This document shows, piece by piece, positions 1 through 8,385 of a DNA stretch of 64,000 nt. Both the position numbers and the translations under genes were made by a program. The stretch lies in the NCBI GenBank assembly GCA_937942435.1, contig CALDEM010000041.1:62001-126000 (forward strand). The letters run 5' to 3'. The stretch is from an uncultured Saprospiraceae bacterium (GTDB lineage Bacteria > Bacteroidota > Bacteroidia > Chitinophagales > Saprospiraceae). The notes under the pieces were generated by a model, which saw nothing but the letters and a program-made list of their open reading frames with translations, did not search any database and was not told where the DNA came from. Numbering within the stretch: position 1 is the stretch's first letter; each line of letters begins with the position of its first letter.

Positions 1-520
1 CTTTATGGCTCTCGCAGAAATCTCCCAAATTATCAGAACCCACTTCTTCTTCTCCTTCTAACAAGAACTTGACATTACACGGTAACTCACCCTGAGCGAT
101 CATGGCTTCAACTGCTTTTACATGCATAAATGCTTGCCCCTTATCATCACAAGAGCCTCTTGCAAATATCGCTCCTTCTGGATGTATATCTGTTTTTTTT
201 ATGACCGGTTCAAATGGCGGCGAATCCCACAAATCCAAAGGATCAGGTGGCTGTACATCGTAGTGCCCATAGACTAAGATCGTTGGCAACGCAGGGTCAA
301 CCATCTTGGCCGCATAGACTATCGGATGACCTGGCGTCTCAAACTTTGTAACATGATCTAATCCGATCTTGAGCATGTCTGTCATGAGATGCTCTGCCGC
401 CTTGATCATATCACCATTGTGATTACTATCTGCACTTACTGAAGGTATACGAAGCAAGTCTAACAGCTCATCTAAAAACCTTTCCTTATTACTCGATATA
501 TATTCTTGTGTCTTTATCAT
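1..520 (-). CDS. M20 family dipeptidase (C-terminus cut by window edge)
   Basis: N-terminal 173 residues of a zinc dipeptidase of the M20 (CNDP/ArgE/DapE-like) family; the reading frame runs off the left edge. The start is the ATG at 520. Visible metal-binding motifs are GHYDVQPPD (His86, Asp88), ARGSCDDKG (bridging Asp125) and the catalytic EGEEEVGS (Glu156-Glu158 region), in the right order and spacing for the catalytic domain. No signal peptide is visible, so a cytoplasmic enzyme trimming di- or tripeptides is likely. It lies 62 bp downstream of the prolyl oligopeptidase gene on the same strand, so the two peptidases may be co-transcribed. The family is certain; the exact substrate is not. 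Confidence 0.92.
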   Translation of the reverse strand, partial: MIKTQEYISSNKERFLDELLDLLRIPSVSADSNHNGDMIKAAEHLMTDMLKIGLDHVTKFETPGHPIVYAAKMVDPALPTILVYGHYDVQPPDPLDLWDSPPFEPVIKKTDIHPEGAIFARGSCDDKGQAFMHVKAVEAMIAQGELPCNVKFLLEGEEEVGSDNLGDFCESHK

Positions 521-582
521 TCTAATTTTTCTAATTGTCTTTCCAATTTTTCACTTTCCAATTATCTTATTAGCAGATTATC

Positions 583-2721
583 TCACCCCTTGACTTCAAA
601 GCTCATCTCCTCACCCATATTAAAAAACATAAATGACATGATATCAGCTTGCTCTTCTATAATCTTAGAGGTAGGCTTTCCTGCTCCATGACCAGCGCTC
701 GTTTCTACTCTAATTACGACTGGCGTATCACCAGTATGTTTATGTTGCAACTCACTTGCAAACTTGAAAGAGTGCGCAGGCACTACTCTATCATCATGAT
801 CGGCGGTCGTCACCATTGTGGCTGGATAAGCCGCTGGTTTTACATTGTGGAGCGGGCTATACTCTATCAGATATTTAAAAGCTTCGGGATCATCGCTTCT
901 GCCGTAATCCGTAGCCCATGCCCATCCAATAGTAAACTCATGATAACGCAACATATCTAATACACCAACAGCTGGAAAAGCAACCGCATATAGATCAGGT
1001 CTTTGTGTGATCGAAGCACCAATCAATAAGCCCCCATTACTACCACCTCTAATTGCCAACTTCTCAGATGAAGTATATTTTTCTGCTATGAGATATTCCG
1101 CTGCAGCTTGAAAATCATCAAAGACATTTTGCTTTCTTTCCTTTGTACCTTCTTGATGCCACTCTTTACCAAACTCACCGCCACCTCTTATATTTGCGAC
1201 AGCATATATGCCACCGTTTTCTAAAAGTGGAAGATTAGAAATACTAAACCCAGGCGTCAATGAAATATTAAATCCTCCATACGCATAGAGCATCGTTGGA
1301 TTAGAACCGTCTCGCTCTAAGCCTTTCTTATAAGTCAAAAACATAGGCACCTTAGTACCATCCTTACTGGTAAACCAGACCTGCTCGGTCATATAGTTTT
1401 CAAAATCAAAATCTATCTCTGGTCGTTTGAACACCTCATACTTCAACGACTCCGTTTCTAAAGAATAAATAGAAGTTGGCATTGTATATGATGAGAAAGA
1501 AAAGAATGCTTCTGTATCATTTTTCTTTCCACTGATACCACTGACGCTTCCTATACCAGGCAATTCTAAATTAGAAAGATAATTGCCCTTCATATCAAAC
1601 ACTTTCACCTCACTGGAGGCGTTATGCAAGTACTCAGCGAATATCTTACCCCCAGCTACAGAGATAGATTGAAGTACATCTTCGGACTCTGGAATCAGGT
1701 CTTTCATTGGTGCACTAAGGTCCTTAGTATTGAGCGTGACGAGTTTTTGTTTAGGTGCATTGTCATTGGTTAAAAAGATCAATTGCTCTCCATCGCTATC
1801 TATCAAATTATAATCTGAGTCAAATCCCGGAATGATGGTTTTAATCGCAGATCCAGATTGGGTAAGGTTTTTAATCCTTAAGCTGTTACCACTTGTGGAT
1901 TCACTCTCCACTATAACCAACCAGTTTTCATCTTCTGTCGTACCTCCACCAACATTGCGCAATGGGAAATCAGGATTCTTATAGATGAGTTCGTCATCAG
2001 ATTGATCATCACCTATCTTATGATAATAGAGCGAGTGAAACTCATTCTTTCCTGAGAGCTCATCACCCTCTTGAGAGACTGGATATCGCGCATAGAAAAA
2101 TCCATCTCCTGCCCATGCGATGCCACTGAACTTGATCCAGTTCAACTCATCTTCAAGCTTCTTACCTGATTCGAGATCGAGGATATACCCTTTACGCCAA
2201 TCAGAACCACCTTCTGAGATATAGTAGGCAACATATTTACCATTTTTGCTAAAGCTAAGACCAGCTAAAGAAGTTGTACCATCATCGGAGAAGCCGTTAG
2301 GATCTATCACCACCTCATCAGGTCCGTCATCATTCATCCGATAGAGCACGCTTTGGTTTTGCAAACCATCATTCTTAAAATAGTAATACTTGCCTGCTTC
2401 CTTAAATGGTGATGAGAACTTCTCATAGTCCCATAGTTTGGACAACCGATCTACTACTTTTTGTCTGTAAGGTATCTGCGATAAGAAAGACTGTGTTACG
2501 TCATTCTGAGCATTGACCCATGCGCCAGTCTCTTCGCTATTGTCATCCTCTAACCATCGATAAGGGTCTGTGATCTTAGTGCCATGGTAGTCATCGACCA
2601 CTGAAGAATCACGCATCACTTCTGGGTAATCAAGTGCTGGTATCTCTATGTTTGATTGCTTGTCCATGCAGCCTATAAGTATGATTGATAATAATACTGT
2701 TGTAAATATGGTTTTATACAT
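583..2721 (-). CDS. prolyl oligopeptidase family (S9A) serine peptidase, lipoprotein
   Basis: About 712 aa from the ATG at 2721, which I prefer to an in-frame start at 2763 because it gives a clean lipoprotein signal (hydrophobic stretch ending in LIIGC-type lipobox LIGC). The N-terminal half is the seven-bladed propeller region (starts YPEVMRDSSVVDDYHG and has DPYRWLED, typical of S9A). The alpha/beta hydrolase domain carries the nucleophile GGSNGG (Ser about 561), an Asp in DHDDRV (about 643) and His in GHGAGK (about 678). It should hydrolyse post-proline bonds of oligopeptides at the periplasmic or outer membrane surface. Divergent from the secreted protein at 2776 with a 54-bp shared promoter region. 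Confidence 0.95.
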   Translation of the reverse strand: MYKTIFTTVLLSIILIGCMDKQSNIEIPALDYPEVMRDSSVVDDYHGTKITDPYRWLEDDNSEETGAWVNAQNDVTQSFLSQIPYRQKVVDRLSKLWDYEKFSSPFKEAGKYYYFKNDGLQNQSVLYRMNDDGPDEVVIDPNGFSDDGTTSLAGLSFSKNGKYVAYYISEGGSDWRKGYILDLESGKKLEDELNWIKFSGIAWAGDGFFYARYPVSQEGDELSGKNEFHSLYYHKIGDDQSDDELIYKNPDFPLRNVGGGTTEDENWLVIVESESTSGNSLRIKNLTQSGSAIKTIIPGFDSDYNLIDSDGEQLIFLTNDNAPKQKLVTLNTKDLSAPMKDLIPESEDVLQSISVAGGKIFAEYLHNASSEVKVFDMKGNYLSNLELPGIGSVSGISGKKNDTEAFFSFSSYTMPTSIYSLETESLKYEVFKRPEIDFDFENYMTEQVWFTSKDGTKVPMFLTYKKGLERDGSNPTMLYAYGGFNISLTPGFSISNLPLLENGGIYAVANIRGGGEFGKEWHQEGTKERKQNVFDDFQAAAEYLIAEKYTSSEKLAIRGGSNGGLLIGASITQRPDLYAVAFPAVGVLDMLRYHEFTIGWAWATDYGRSDDPEAFKYLIEYSPLHNVKPAAYPATMVTTADHDDRVVPAHSFKFASELQHKHTGDTPVVIRVETSAGHGAGKPTSKIIEEQADIMSFMFFNMGEEMSFEVKG

Positions 2722-2775
2722 ATATAAAAGTTTAATATTATTGCATTTTAAATACGAACTCAAAAGTCCAACAAT

Positions 2776-3387
2776 TTGACCAACTCAACAACTTTAAAAA
2801 CAAGTGCTCTCTGGATAACTTTTTCTTTGCTGATCTCATTGATCATTAACACCTCTATTGTAGGGCAAAATCTTCCTTGCGAAGTCATCAATGATGGTAT
2901 CGACTTGCAGACAAAGACCTACCGAATCGAGCTGGGCCCTGCTTTGCTGTTTAACCACACACCTCCTGAAGTTAAAAACGACCTTCAAGAAGATAACCTG
3001 ATGAAGTGTCAAGCACAAATAGTCAAAGTAGAAGATAAGACATCCCTGCATCTCAATCTAAGCATCAATAGCCTTAAGGCAAAGGATATCTATGGATCTA
3101 TCGACAAAGCAGGCATGATGAAGATAACCCTCATTGATGGCAAAGAGATCAAGCTCAATTGCTATGCAGGAAGCCCCGGCGTTCAGTCCCAAAACAAAAA
3201 AGGATATATCTATCCAGTGGGATATGAGCTGTCCAACCGCGATATAAAACAACTCTCCAAGAAGGAAATAGACAAAATCGGTATCCAATGGTCATCTGGT
3301 TACGAAGAATACCTTATCTATGAGATTGATTTCTTTATGAACCAACTTGAATGTCTAAATCGAGTAGCCAATCAAAAACCAAATTAG
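2776..3387 (+). CDS. secreted protein of unknown function
   Basis: 203 aa from a TTG start at 2776. There is a hydrophobic N-terminal segment (about residues 12-30) ending near VGQ, so a signal peptide cleaved after it is likely. The mature part has no motif I recognise; it is mixed alpha/beta in character with a few Cys. The 3' end overlaps the start of miaE by 37 bp, which suggests co-transcription. The TTG start is inferred from the absence of an upstream ATG in frame and is not certain. Function unknown. Confidence 0.6.
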   Translation: MTNSTTLKTSALWITFSLLISLIINTSIVGQNLPCEVINDGIDLQTKTYRIELGPALLFNHTPPEVKNDLQEDNLMKCQAQIVKVEDKTSLHLNLSINSLKAKDIYGSIDKAGMMKITLIDGKEIKLNCYAGSPGVQSQNKKGYIYPVGYELSNRDIKQLSKKEIDKIGIQWSSGYEEYLIYEIDFFMNQLECLNRVANQKPN

Positions 3388-3962
3388 GTCTAAACCTCCC
3401 AAGTGATCCCAGATGGGTCAATCTTGCAGAGAAGAGCTTAGAAGAGATACTAACTGATCATGCTTACTGTGAGCAGAAGGCAGCTACTTCTTGTATCACA
3501 CTGATCCAGAAGTTTCCTGACTATGAACGTCTAGTGGATGAGGTGTCACCAGTCGTGACAGAAGAATGGGGCCACTTTCGATTAGTTGTTGCTGAGCTCA
3601 AGAAGAGAGGTATGAAGCTCGGCTTCCAGCGAAAAGACTTGTACGTGCAAGAGTTACTGAAGTTTCAGAAAGGGGGCGGTGGCATCGAGCAACAACTACT
3701 TGAGCGGCTCCTTACTTTTGCCCTGATCGAAGCGCGAAGCTGTGAGCGCTTCAGGCTATTGTCTCTACACATATCTGAGCCATCGCTTAGAGACTTTTAT
3801 CATCACTTTATGGTTTCAGAGGCAGGTCACTATAAGATGTTCTTGGGCTTGGCTAAGCATTATATCGGAGAAGAGAAGACGATGGCTCGATGGCAAGAGT
3901 ACTTAACTTATGAAGCAGATATGCTATCGCGCATGGATCCGGATGGCACAAGGATGCATTGA
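3351..3962 (+). CDS. miaE: tRNA-(ms[2]io[6]A)-hydroxylase MiaE
   Basis: 203 aa, the usual length for MiaE, the non-haem di-iron monooxygenase that hydroxylates 2-methylthio-N6-isopentenyladenosine at position 37 of tRNAs reading UNN codons. Ferritin-like four-helix ligands are visible: Glu41, E72xxH75 (EEWGH), Glu126 (LIEARS) and E156xxH159 (EAGH), that is two ExxH pairs plus two single Glu. The start is the ATG at 3351, inside the 3' end of the preceding secreted-protein gene. miaA and miaB are not nearby. Confidence 0.92.
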   Translation: MSKSSSQSKTKLGLNLPSDPRWVNLAEKSLEEILTDHAYCEQKAATSCITLIQKFPDYERLVDEVSPVVTEEWGHFRLVVAELKKRGMKLGFQRKDLYVQELLKFQKGGGGIEQQLLERLLTFALIEARSCERFRLLSLHISEPSLRDFYHHFMVSEAGHYKMFLGLAKHYIGEEKTMARWQEYLTYEADMLSRMDPDGTRMH

Positions 3963-3994
3963 CCCTTGCTGACATCTAACACTTAACACAATCT

Positions 3995-4672
3995 ATGAGA
4001 AGAGAACTTTCTATATTAAAAAGACAGTTGATCAGAAAGAGTGATTTTCTCAGACATCCGATTAAGTTTTCAAAACGATTACAAAAAAGAATCCACGCCA
4101 AGCGACAGATCTACATCGATTGTGGTGCCAATACTGGTCAAGTCTTAACTTCTTACATTGAGAACAACCCTAATCTCGAATGTCACATCTTTGAACCGCA
4201 ACCAGAATTAGAAAATCGGCTTACAGCCTTAATAGAAAAACACAAGTCTACTTCTATCTCTTATTATAAAAAAGCCGTCTGGACTAAGGATGAAACACTC
4301 AACTTTTATCTCGCTACAGAATGGGATGAGAATCATAAAGGCGGTTCTACACTTTTGGATAACCATACCAATAACTTAAGCAAAGTGGACTATGATCATC
4401 CTGTTGAAGTTGAAGCAATCGACTTTGATCATTGGCTACAATATGAGCTACAACTCAACGAAGAAGACTACATCATCCTAAAGATGGATATAGAAGGTGC
4501 CGAGTATGATGTTTTAGAAAAATTGATAGAAAGCGGCAACATCAACTTTATCAGCGAACTCATTGTAGAGTTTCATCATCAAATGATTGAGAACATATCC
4601 GAAGAGCAACATAACGAGTTGATTAGCAAGCTCAATGAGCACGATGCTTTAAAACTTGTGATATGGCATTAA
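3995..4672 (+). CDS. FkbM family SAM-dependent methyltransferase
   Basis: 225 aa. The SAM-binding motif I is YIDCGANTGQ (residues about 40-50) and the acidic post-I loop is HIFEPQPEL. The FkbM hallmark MDIEGAEYDVL lies at about 165-175. FkbM enzymes are O-methyltransferases, often on sugars of polysaccharides or secondary metabolites; the substrate cannot be told here. The basic N-terminus (RRELSILKRQLIRK) precedes the domain and is not a signal peptide. Overlaps the next gene by 10 bp, so the pair is probably translationally coupled. Confidence 0.85.
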   Translation: MRRELSILKRQLIRKSDFLRHPIKFSKRLQKRIHAKRQIYIDCGANTGQVLTSYIENNPNLECHIFEPQPELENRLTALIEKHKSTSISYYKKAVWTKDETLNFYLATEWDENHKGGSTLLDNHTNNLSKVDYDHPVEVEAIDFDHWLQYELQLNEEDYIILKMDIEGAEYDVLEKLIESGNINFISELIVEFHHQMIENISEEQHNELISKLNEHDALKLVIWH

Positions 4673-5532
4673 ATCGTCTATTATCAACGTCATCATCAGA
4701 CAGTATAGCTACCTATGTTGTCAACGCATTTACAGATGAGGCTTTCAGAGGCAATCCTGCTGGCGTTTGTATGGTATTGAAAAAAGAGCTCTCACCTGAG
4801 CTAATGTTACAGATAGCTCAAGAGTTAGGATATTCTGAGACTGCATTTGTAAGCCTCATTCTATCAAATGAAAAAAAATTCAACTCATTCACCATTAGAT
4901 ACTTCTCACCAAAAATGGAGATCCCACTTTGTGGTCATGCCACTTTAGCTGCCGCCAAAGTCATCTTCGATTATTGGAATTTTGACGATGAAAGCGAACT
5001 TCACTTTTTCAATATTCAGATGCTTGACTTAGTGATCACAAAGAATGACGATATGATCAGCATGACCTTCCCGTCTTATCCAGTCATAAAAGCCTCTGTC
5101 CCAACTAAAACATTAGAGGCACTGGGTATCGATGAAGTGATCGATACTCGATATAACAAAGAGACAAAGATCCTCTTAATAGAAATATCCAGTAGCAAAC
5201 GATTGGCTCAACTCACTCCTGATTACACAGCACTCTTGCAGTCTATAGATACGATTAACGGTATCCTTGTGACTGCTGCTTCTGATGATGGTGAGTACGA
5301 CTTTCACTCAAGATACTTCTGGCCTTGGAGTGGCACAAACGAAGACCCTGTGACTGGCGGCACTCATACCTTTCTAACTCCCTATTGGGCTAAGAAGCTT
5401 GATAAAACGAGGTTGAAATCATTTCAATCTTCTAATCGTACTGGCTGGATGAACGTAGAACTTTTAAATGAAAAGCAAATACTTATCTCCAGTCAAGCGA
5501 AGATTGTTTTATCAGGACACTTGACATTATAA
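4663..5532 (+). CDS. PhzF family isomerase/epimerase-like protein
   Basis: 289 aa, typical PhzF length. The N-terminus VVNAFTDEAFRGNPAGVC is the family hallmark, followed by GYSETAFV, which contains the conserved catalytic Glu (about residue 54), PLCGHATLA (about 91-99) and, in the second half-domain, EDPVTGGTH (about 227). PhzF folds as two diaminopimelate-epimerase-like halves. Members include trans-2,3-dihydro-3-hydroxyanthranilate isomerase, but most are of unknown substrate. No phenazine genes are nearby, so no pathway is claimed. Starts within the 3' end of the FkbM gene. Confidence 0.88.
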   Translation: MALNRLLSTSSSDSIATYVVNAFTDEAFRGNPAGVCMVLKKELSPELMLQIAQELGYSETAFVSLILSNEKKFNSFTIRYFSPKMEIPLCGHATLAAAKVIFDYWNFDDESELHFFNIQMLDLVITKNDDMISMTFPSYPVIKASVPTKTLEALGIDEVIDTRYNKETKILLIEISSSKRLAQLTPDYTALLQSIDTINGILVTAASDDGEYDFHSRYFWPWSGTNEDPVTGGTHTFLTPYWAKKLDKTRLKSFQSSNRTGWMNVELLNEKQILISSQAKIVLSGHLTL

Positions 5533-5544
5533 AAAGTCTACTTT

Positions 5545-7119
5545 CTAATTATCAACGATCACTTTTGTTTGACCAATCACATCGCCATCATGATACAAGA
5601 CAACTATGTATTGGCCAGATCGGAGATTGGAAAAAGTGATACGTCCTATTCCTTGGTATTTATTTACGTAAGTGCCTGTGATTGTATATAGACGAGCAAC
5701 ATAATCTTCTTGACCAGCCCCCTCTATCCAAAACTGCCCATTGTTGGGATTAGGATATATAGAGAAACCGAGTGCAGAGATATCTACCGTGTTTGTAATT
5801 AAACTACAGTCATCTATAGATGCCTCTATCCCGTTCTGGATACCATCGTTACATGACCAATCACGTCGTATGATGGCCGCTTCCTCCTGGAGCATGTTCA
5901 TGATTGTTTCTTGCTCTGCTGTCAACCGATTAATCAAGTTATCCTCTTCCTTGATGTCCTCTATTATATCGTAAAACTCCTGATTGCCATCAGCTCCTTC
6001 TATTAATTTATAACGGTCAGTTCGAGTGGCCCAGACTAACACATCATCAATCTCATAGTCACTATAGTTTATCTCTCTCTGTGCATTGTTCTCACCTGCT
6101 AAAAGAGGAAGAAGACTAGCACTATTGAAGTCACCTCCGGGCAGATCTAAGCCCATCATCTCTAAGATCGTTGCATGAAGATCTGTTGACTGAACCAAGG
6201 CTGGCTCGATAGCTCCTTGTCTACTTATCCCTGCTCCAGACATCAGCAATGGGACGCGCAGTCCTCCTTCATAGATCGAGCCTTTGCCATGTCTATTAGG
6301 CCAGAAGTCAGTCACATTATTAGGCGTTCCGTTATCCCCTAAGAATATGAAAAGCGTATTGGCTCTTGCTTCTTCACTTAGACTATGGATCAACCTATTG
6401 ATCTCATGATCTATAGCTTCTATCATGGCAAAGTAGGTGCTTTGGCGATCCGTTGGTTCTGTAGTAAAGAGACCTACAGGTGGTGCTTGTATCGGCGCAT
6501 GTGGTGCAGCGTGCGCTAACCACAAAAACCACGGCTTTGTCTGCTCTTCGATCCAATCTATAGCTACATCTGTAAGATAAGATGTTGCATATTGAGTCTC
6601 TGTGCTTCTGACTCCATTAGTCACTTTGTCCCAGCCATAGTAGTCGTCAAATCCGGCTCCCAAGAAGCCATCAAAGTGATCGACATTATGTTGCTCTGGG
6701 TGGTTAACATTGTTATTGGTTCCAACATGCCATTTTCCTATCGCAGACATACTGTAGTTCAATCCGGCTGCTTTCACTTTCGTAAATATGGATTCATGCT
6801 CAAGGTCGAGTGGCCCAGGAGGTCTAAATACACCAGTTTTTATCCCAAACTTGCCACTCAGCAGTGCTGCTCTTGTAGGTGTACATTGAGGAGTAGCCCA
6901 GCAATTGGTGAACGCCATACCACTTGCTCGTAGAGAGTCTAGTGTAGGCGTCACCGGCTTGTCTCCCTCTATACCAAATCCATTAATAACATCAACACCT
7001 AAGTCATCAGCTATGATCAAGACAATGTTAGGTTTGTCTATCTGGGCTAGAACTGACCCACTGATGATCATACTAATGAGTATGCCCGAAAAGCGCATAA
7101 TGTATTGAGATTTTATCAT
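5545..7119 (-). CDS. secreted sulfatase with type IX secretion C-terminal domain
   Basis: About 524 aa from the ATG at 7119 (an upstream in-frame TTG at 7137 is less likely). Signal peptide: hydrophobic stretch ending in GSVLAQ. Type I sulfatase domain: metal site ADDLG near residue 38, then CTPTR, the C-x-P-x-R motif whose Cys (about 79) is converted to formylglycine. The last ~75 residues begin FSIYPNPNNGQF, the typical Por secretion system (T9SS) sorting domain, so it should be exported across the outer membrane and anchored or released. The substrate is probably a sulfated polysaccharide or glycoconjugate (inference). The C-terminal sorting domain is the strongest phylum marker in the window. 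Confidence 0.93.
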   Translation of the reverse strand: MIKSQYIMRFSGILISMIISGSVLAQIDKPNIVLIIADDLGVDVINGFGIEGDKPVTPTLDSLRASGMAFTNCWATPQCTPTRAALLSGKFGIKTGVFRPPGPLDLEHESIFTKVKAAGLNYSMSAIGKWHVGTNNNVNHPEQHNVDHFDGFLGAGFDDYYGWDKVTNGVRSTETQYATSYLTDVAIDWIEEQTKPWFLWLAHAAPHAPIQAPPVGLFTTEPTDRQSTYFAMIEAIDHEINRLIHSLSEEARANTLFIFLGDNGTPNNVTDFWPNRHGKGSIYEGGLRVPLLMSGAGISRQGAIEPALVQSTDLHATILEMMGLDLPGGDFNSASLLPLLAGENNAQREINYSDYEIDDVLVWATRTDRYKLIEGADGNQEFYDIIEDIKEEDNLINRLTAEQETIMNMLQEEAAIIRRDWSCNDGIQNGIEASIDDCSLITNTVDISALGFSIYPNPNNGQFWIEGAGQEDYVARLYTITGTYVNKYQGIGRITFSNLRSGQYIVVLYHDGDVIGQTKVIVDN

Positions 7120-7447
7120 AGCTAACAAGATCAACAAATCGCTTTCAATGATTAGAAGAAGGTAAACAGGAGATGTTCACAGTTTTCAGCTGAATGAATA
7201 GCAAATATTAGCCAAAGATAAGTGCTACAACACATAATAACAGCATCGATATTGATGACATTAGGTTTGTTCTATTCCAAAAATCACTTAAAGTTCAGTA
7301 GTTTATAAATATTGAAAATATATCATTCAATAAATTTTAACTCTGAGTCAAGTTTTTTTTAACAATTGATGTTACTTTTCCATATATATCGAGTCTCTAT
7401 AGAGTGTCGATCTATTATATTTTCCTTTAAAACAATTACAGAATAAA
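7120..7447. other. intergenic region between divergent transcripts
   Basis: 328 bp, AT-rich, between the sulfatase start and the OmpA gene start. No ORF or RNA gene is evident. It must hold both promoters. A 22-bp imperfect palindrome lies close to the OmpA start and is listed separately. No convincing full -33/-7 pair was found by eye. Confidence 0.6.
7389..7410. promoter_or_regulatory. 22-bp imperfect palindrome, possible operator
   Basis: The core CTCTATAGAG is a perfect 10-bp palindrome and the outer arms are TCGA on both sides, with a 2-bp mismatch between core and arms. It ends 37 bp before the ATG of the OmpA-operon, where an operator or a 5'UTR stem would sit. Short AT-rich palindromes arise by chance, so this is only a candidate. 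Confidence 0.25.
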
Positions 7448-8347
7448 ATGAGTAAATCAATTTGGTGGTGGATTTTTCTTTTGTCAGGAGTGTGTGCGCT
7501 TCTTGCATTTATCTGTTGTAGATTCATGTGCGGTGTAGCAGGTGGAGAGGATACAACTAAAGCTGTTATAGCACCTGTTACTAAGGCCGCAGCAGTTTGG
7601 AATGTCAGAGATGGAGCAACTTTTAATGATGGCGTCGATGAGCATTGGAGATTTGGCACTTCTAAGTTCAGTCACATGACTCCATTATCTCAAGATATGC
7701 AGACCTCTATGGCTGCAACTGCAGCATATCTTAAAGATAACCCAGAAAGATCGTTGACTATAACCGGTTATTACCAAGAAAACGAAACCAACAATAGTAT
7801 CCTTCCTAATCTTGGATTGGCGAGAGCAAATGATATAAACAAATTTATGAGAGGGCTTGGTGTACCAGCTAAGCAGCTGAACAATGCCGCAAGGATCGTA
7901 GGAGTTAATACGATCAAGTCTGGCGTCCTAACCAAAGGGGCTGAGTTTAGCTTTGACGCTTTAGCTTCTGGTGACGATCGTCTGGCGGCTATTAAGTCGA
8001 GATTGTTTGGCAAGCCGATCACTTTATATTTCGGTACCAACCAAGACAATATCAGCCTAACGGCTCAACAAAGAACAGATTTTTCTGACCTCATCTATTA
8101 TCTCGACAATGTGTCTACAAGCAAATTAGAAATCTCTGGACATACGGATGGTACTGGCAATAGAGATGCTAATGTCGCTCTATCGCAGAGTCGTGCAAAG
8201 TTTGTCGATGATTACTTAAGTCGAAATGGTGGAATCAACACCAGTAGAACAAGTACAATCGGCCATGGCCCAGACAAACCAATCGGCAGCAATAGCACCA
8301 ATGAAGGTCGTGCTAAAAATCGTAGAGTTGAAGTAACCCTACAGTAG
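7448..8347 (+). CDS. OmpA family protein, peptidoglycan-binding C-terminus
   Basis: 299 aa with one N-terminal membrane segment (residues about 5-28, WWWIFLLSG...). A degenerate OmpA-like module (about 60-140, with PERSLTITGYYQ) is followed by a canonical OmpA C-terminal domain (about 190-299): ITLYFGTNQ, LEISGHTDGTGN, LSQSRAKFV and GRAKNRRVEV. The domain binds the diaminopimelate of peptidoglycan. No beta-barrel is present, so it is a membrane-anchored peptidoglycan-binding protein rather than a porin. First gene of a three-gene operon (38-bp and 29-bp gaps) closed by the terminator at 11571. Confidence 0.88.
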   Translation: MSKSIWWWIFLLSGVCALLAFICCRFMCGVAGGEDTTKAVIAPVTKAAAVWNVRDGATFNDGVDEHWRFGTSKFSHMTPLSQDMQTSMAATAAYLKDNPERSLTITGYYQENETNNSILPNLGLARANDINKFMRGLGVPAKQLNNAARIVGVNTIKSGVLTKGAEFSFDALASGDDRLAAIKSRLFGKPITLYFGTNQDNISLTAQQRTDFSDLIYYLDNVSTSKLEISGHTDGTGNRDANVALSQSRAKFVDDYLSRNGGINTSRTSTIGHGPDKPIGSNSTNEGRAKNRRVEVTLQ

Positions 8348-8385
8348 TTCTAATCCAATTTTTAATATCAAGAAATCTATATATT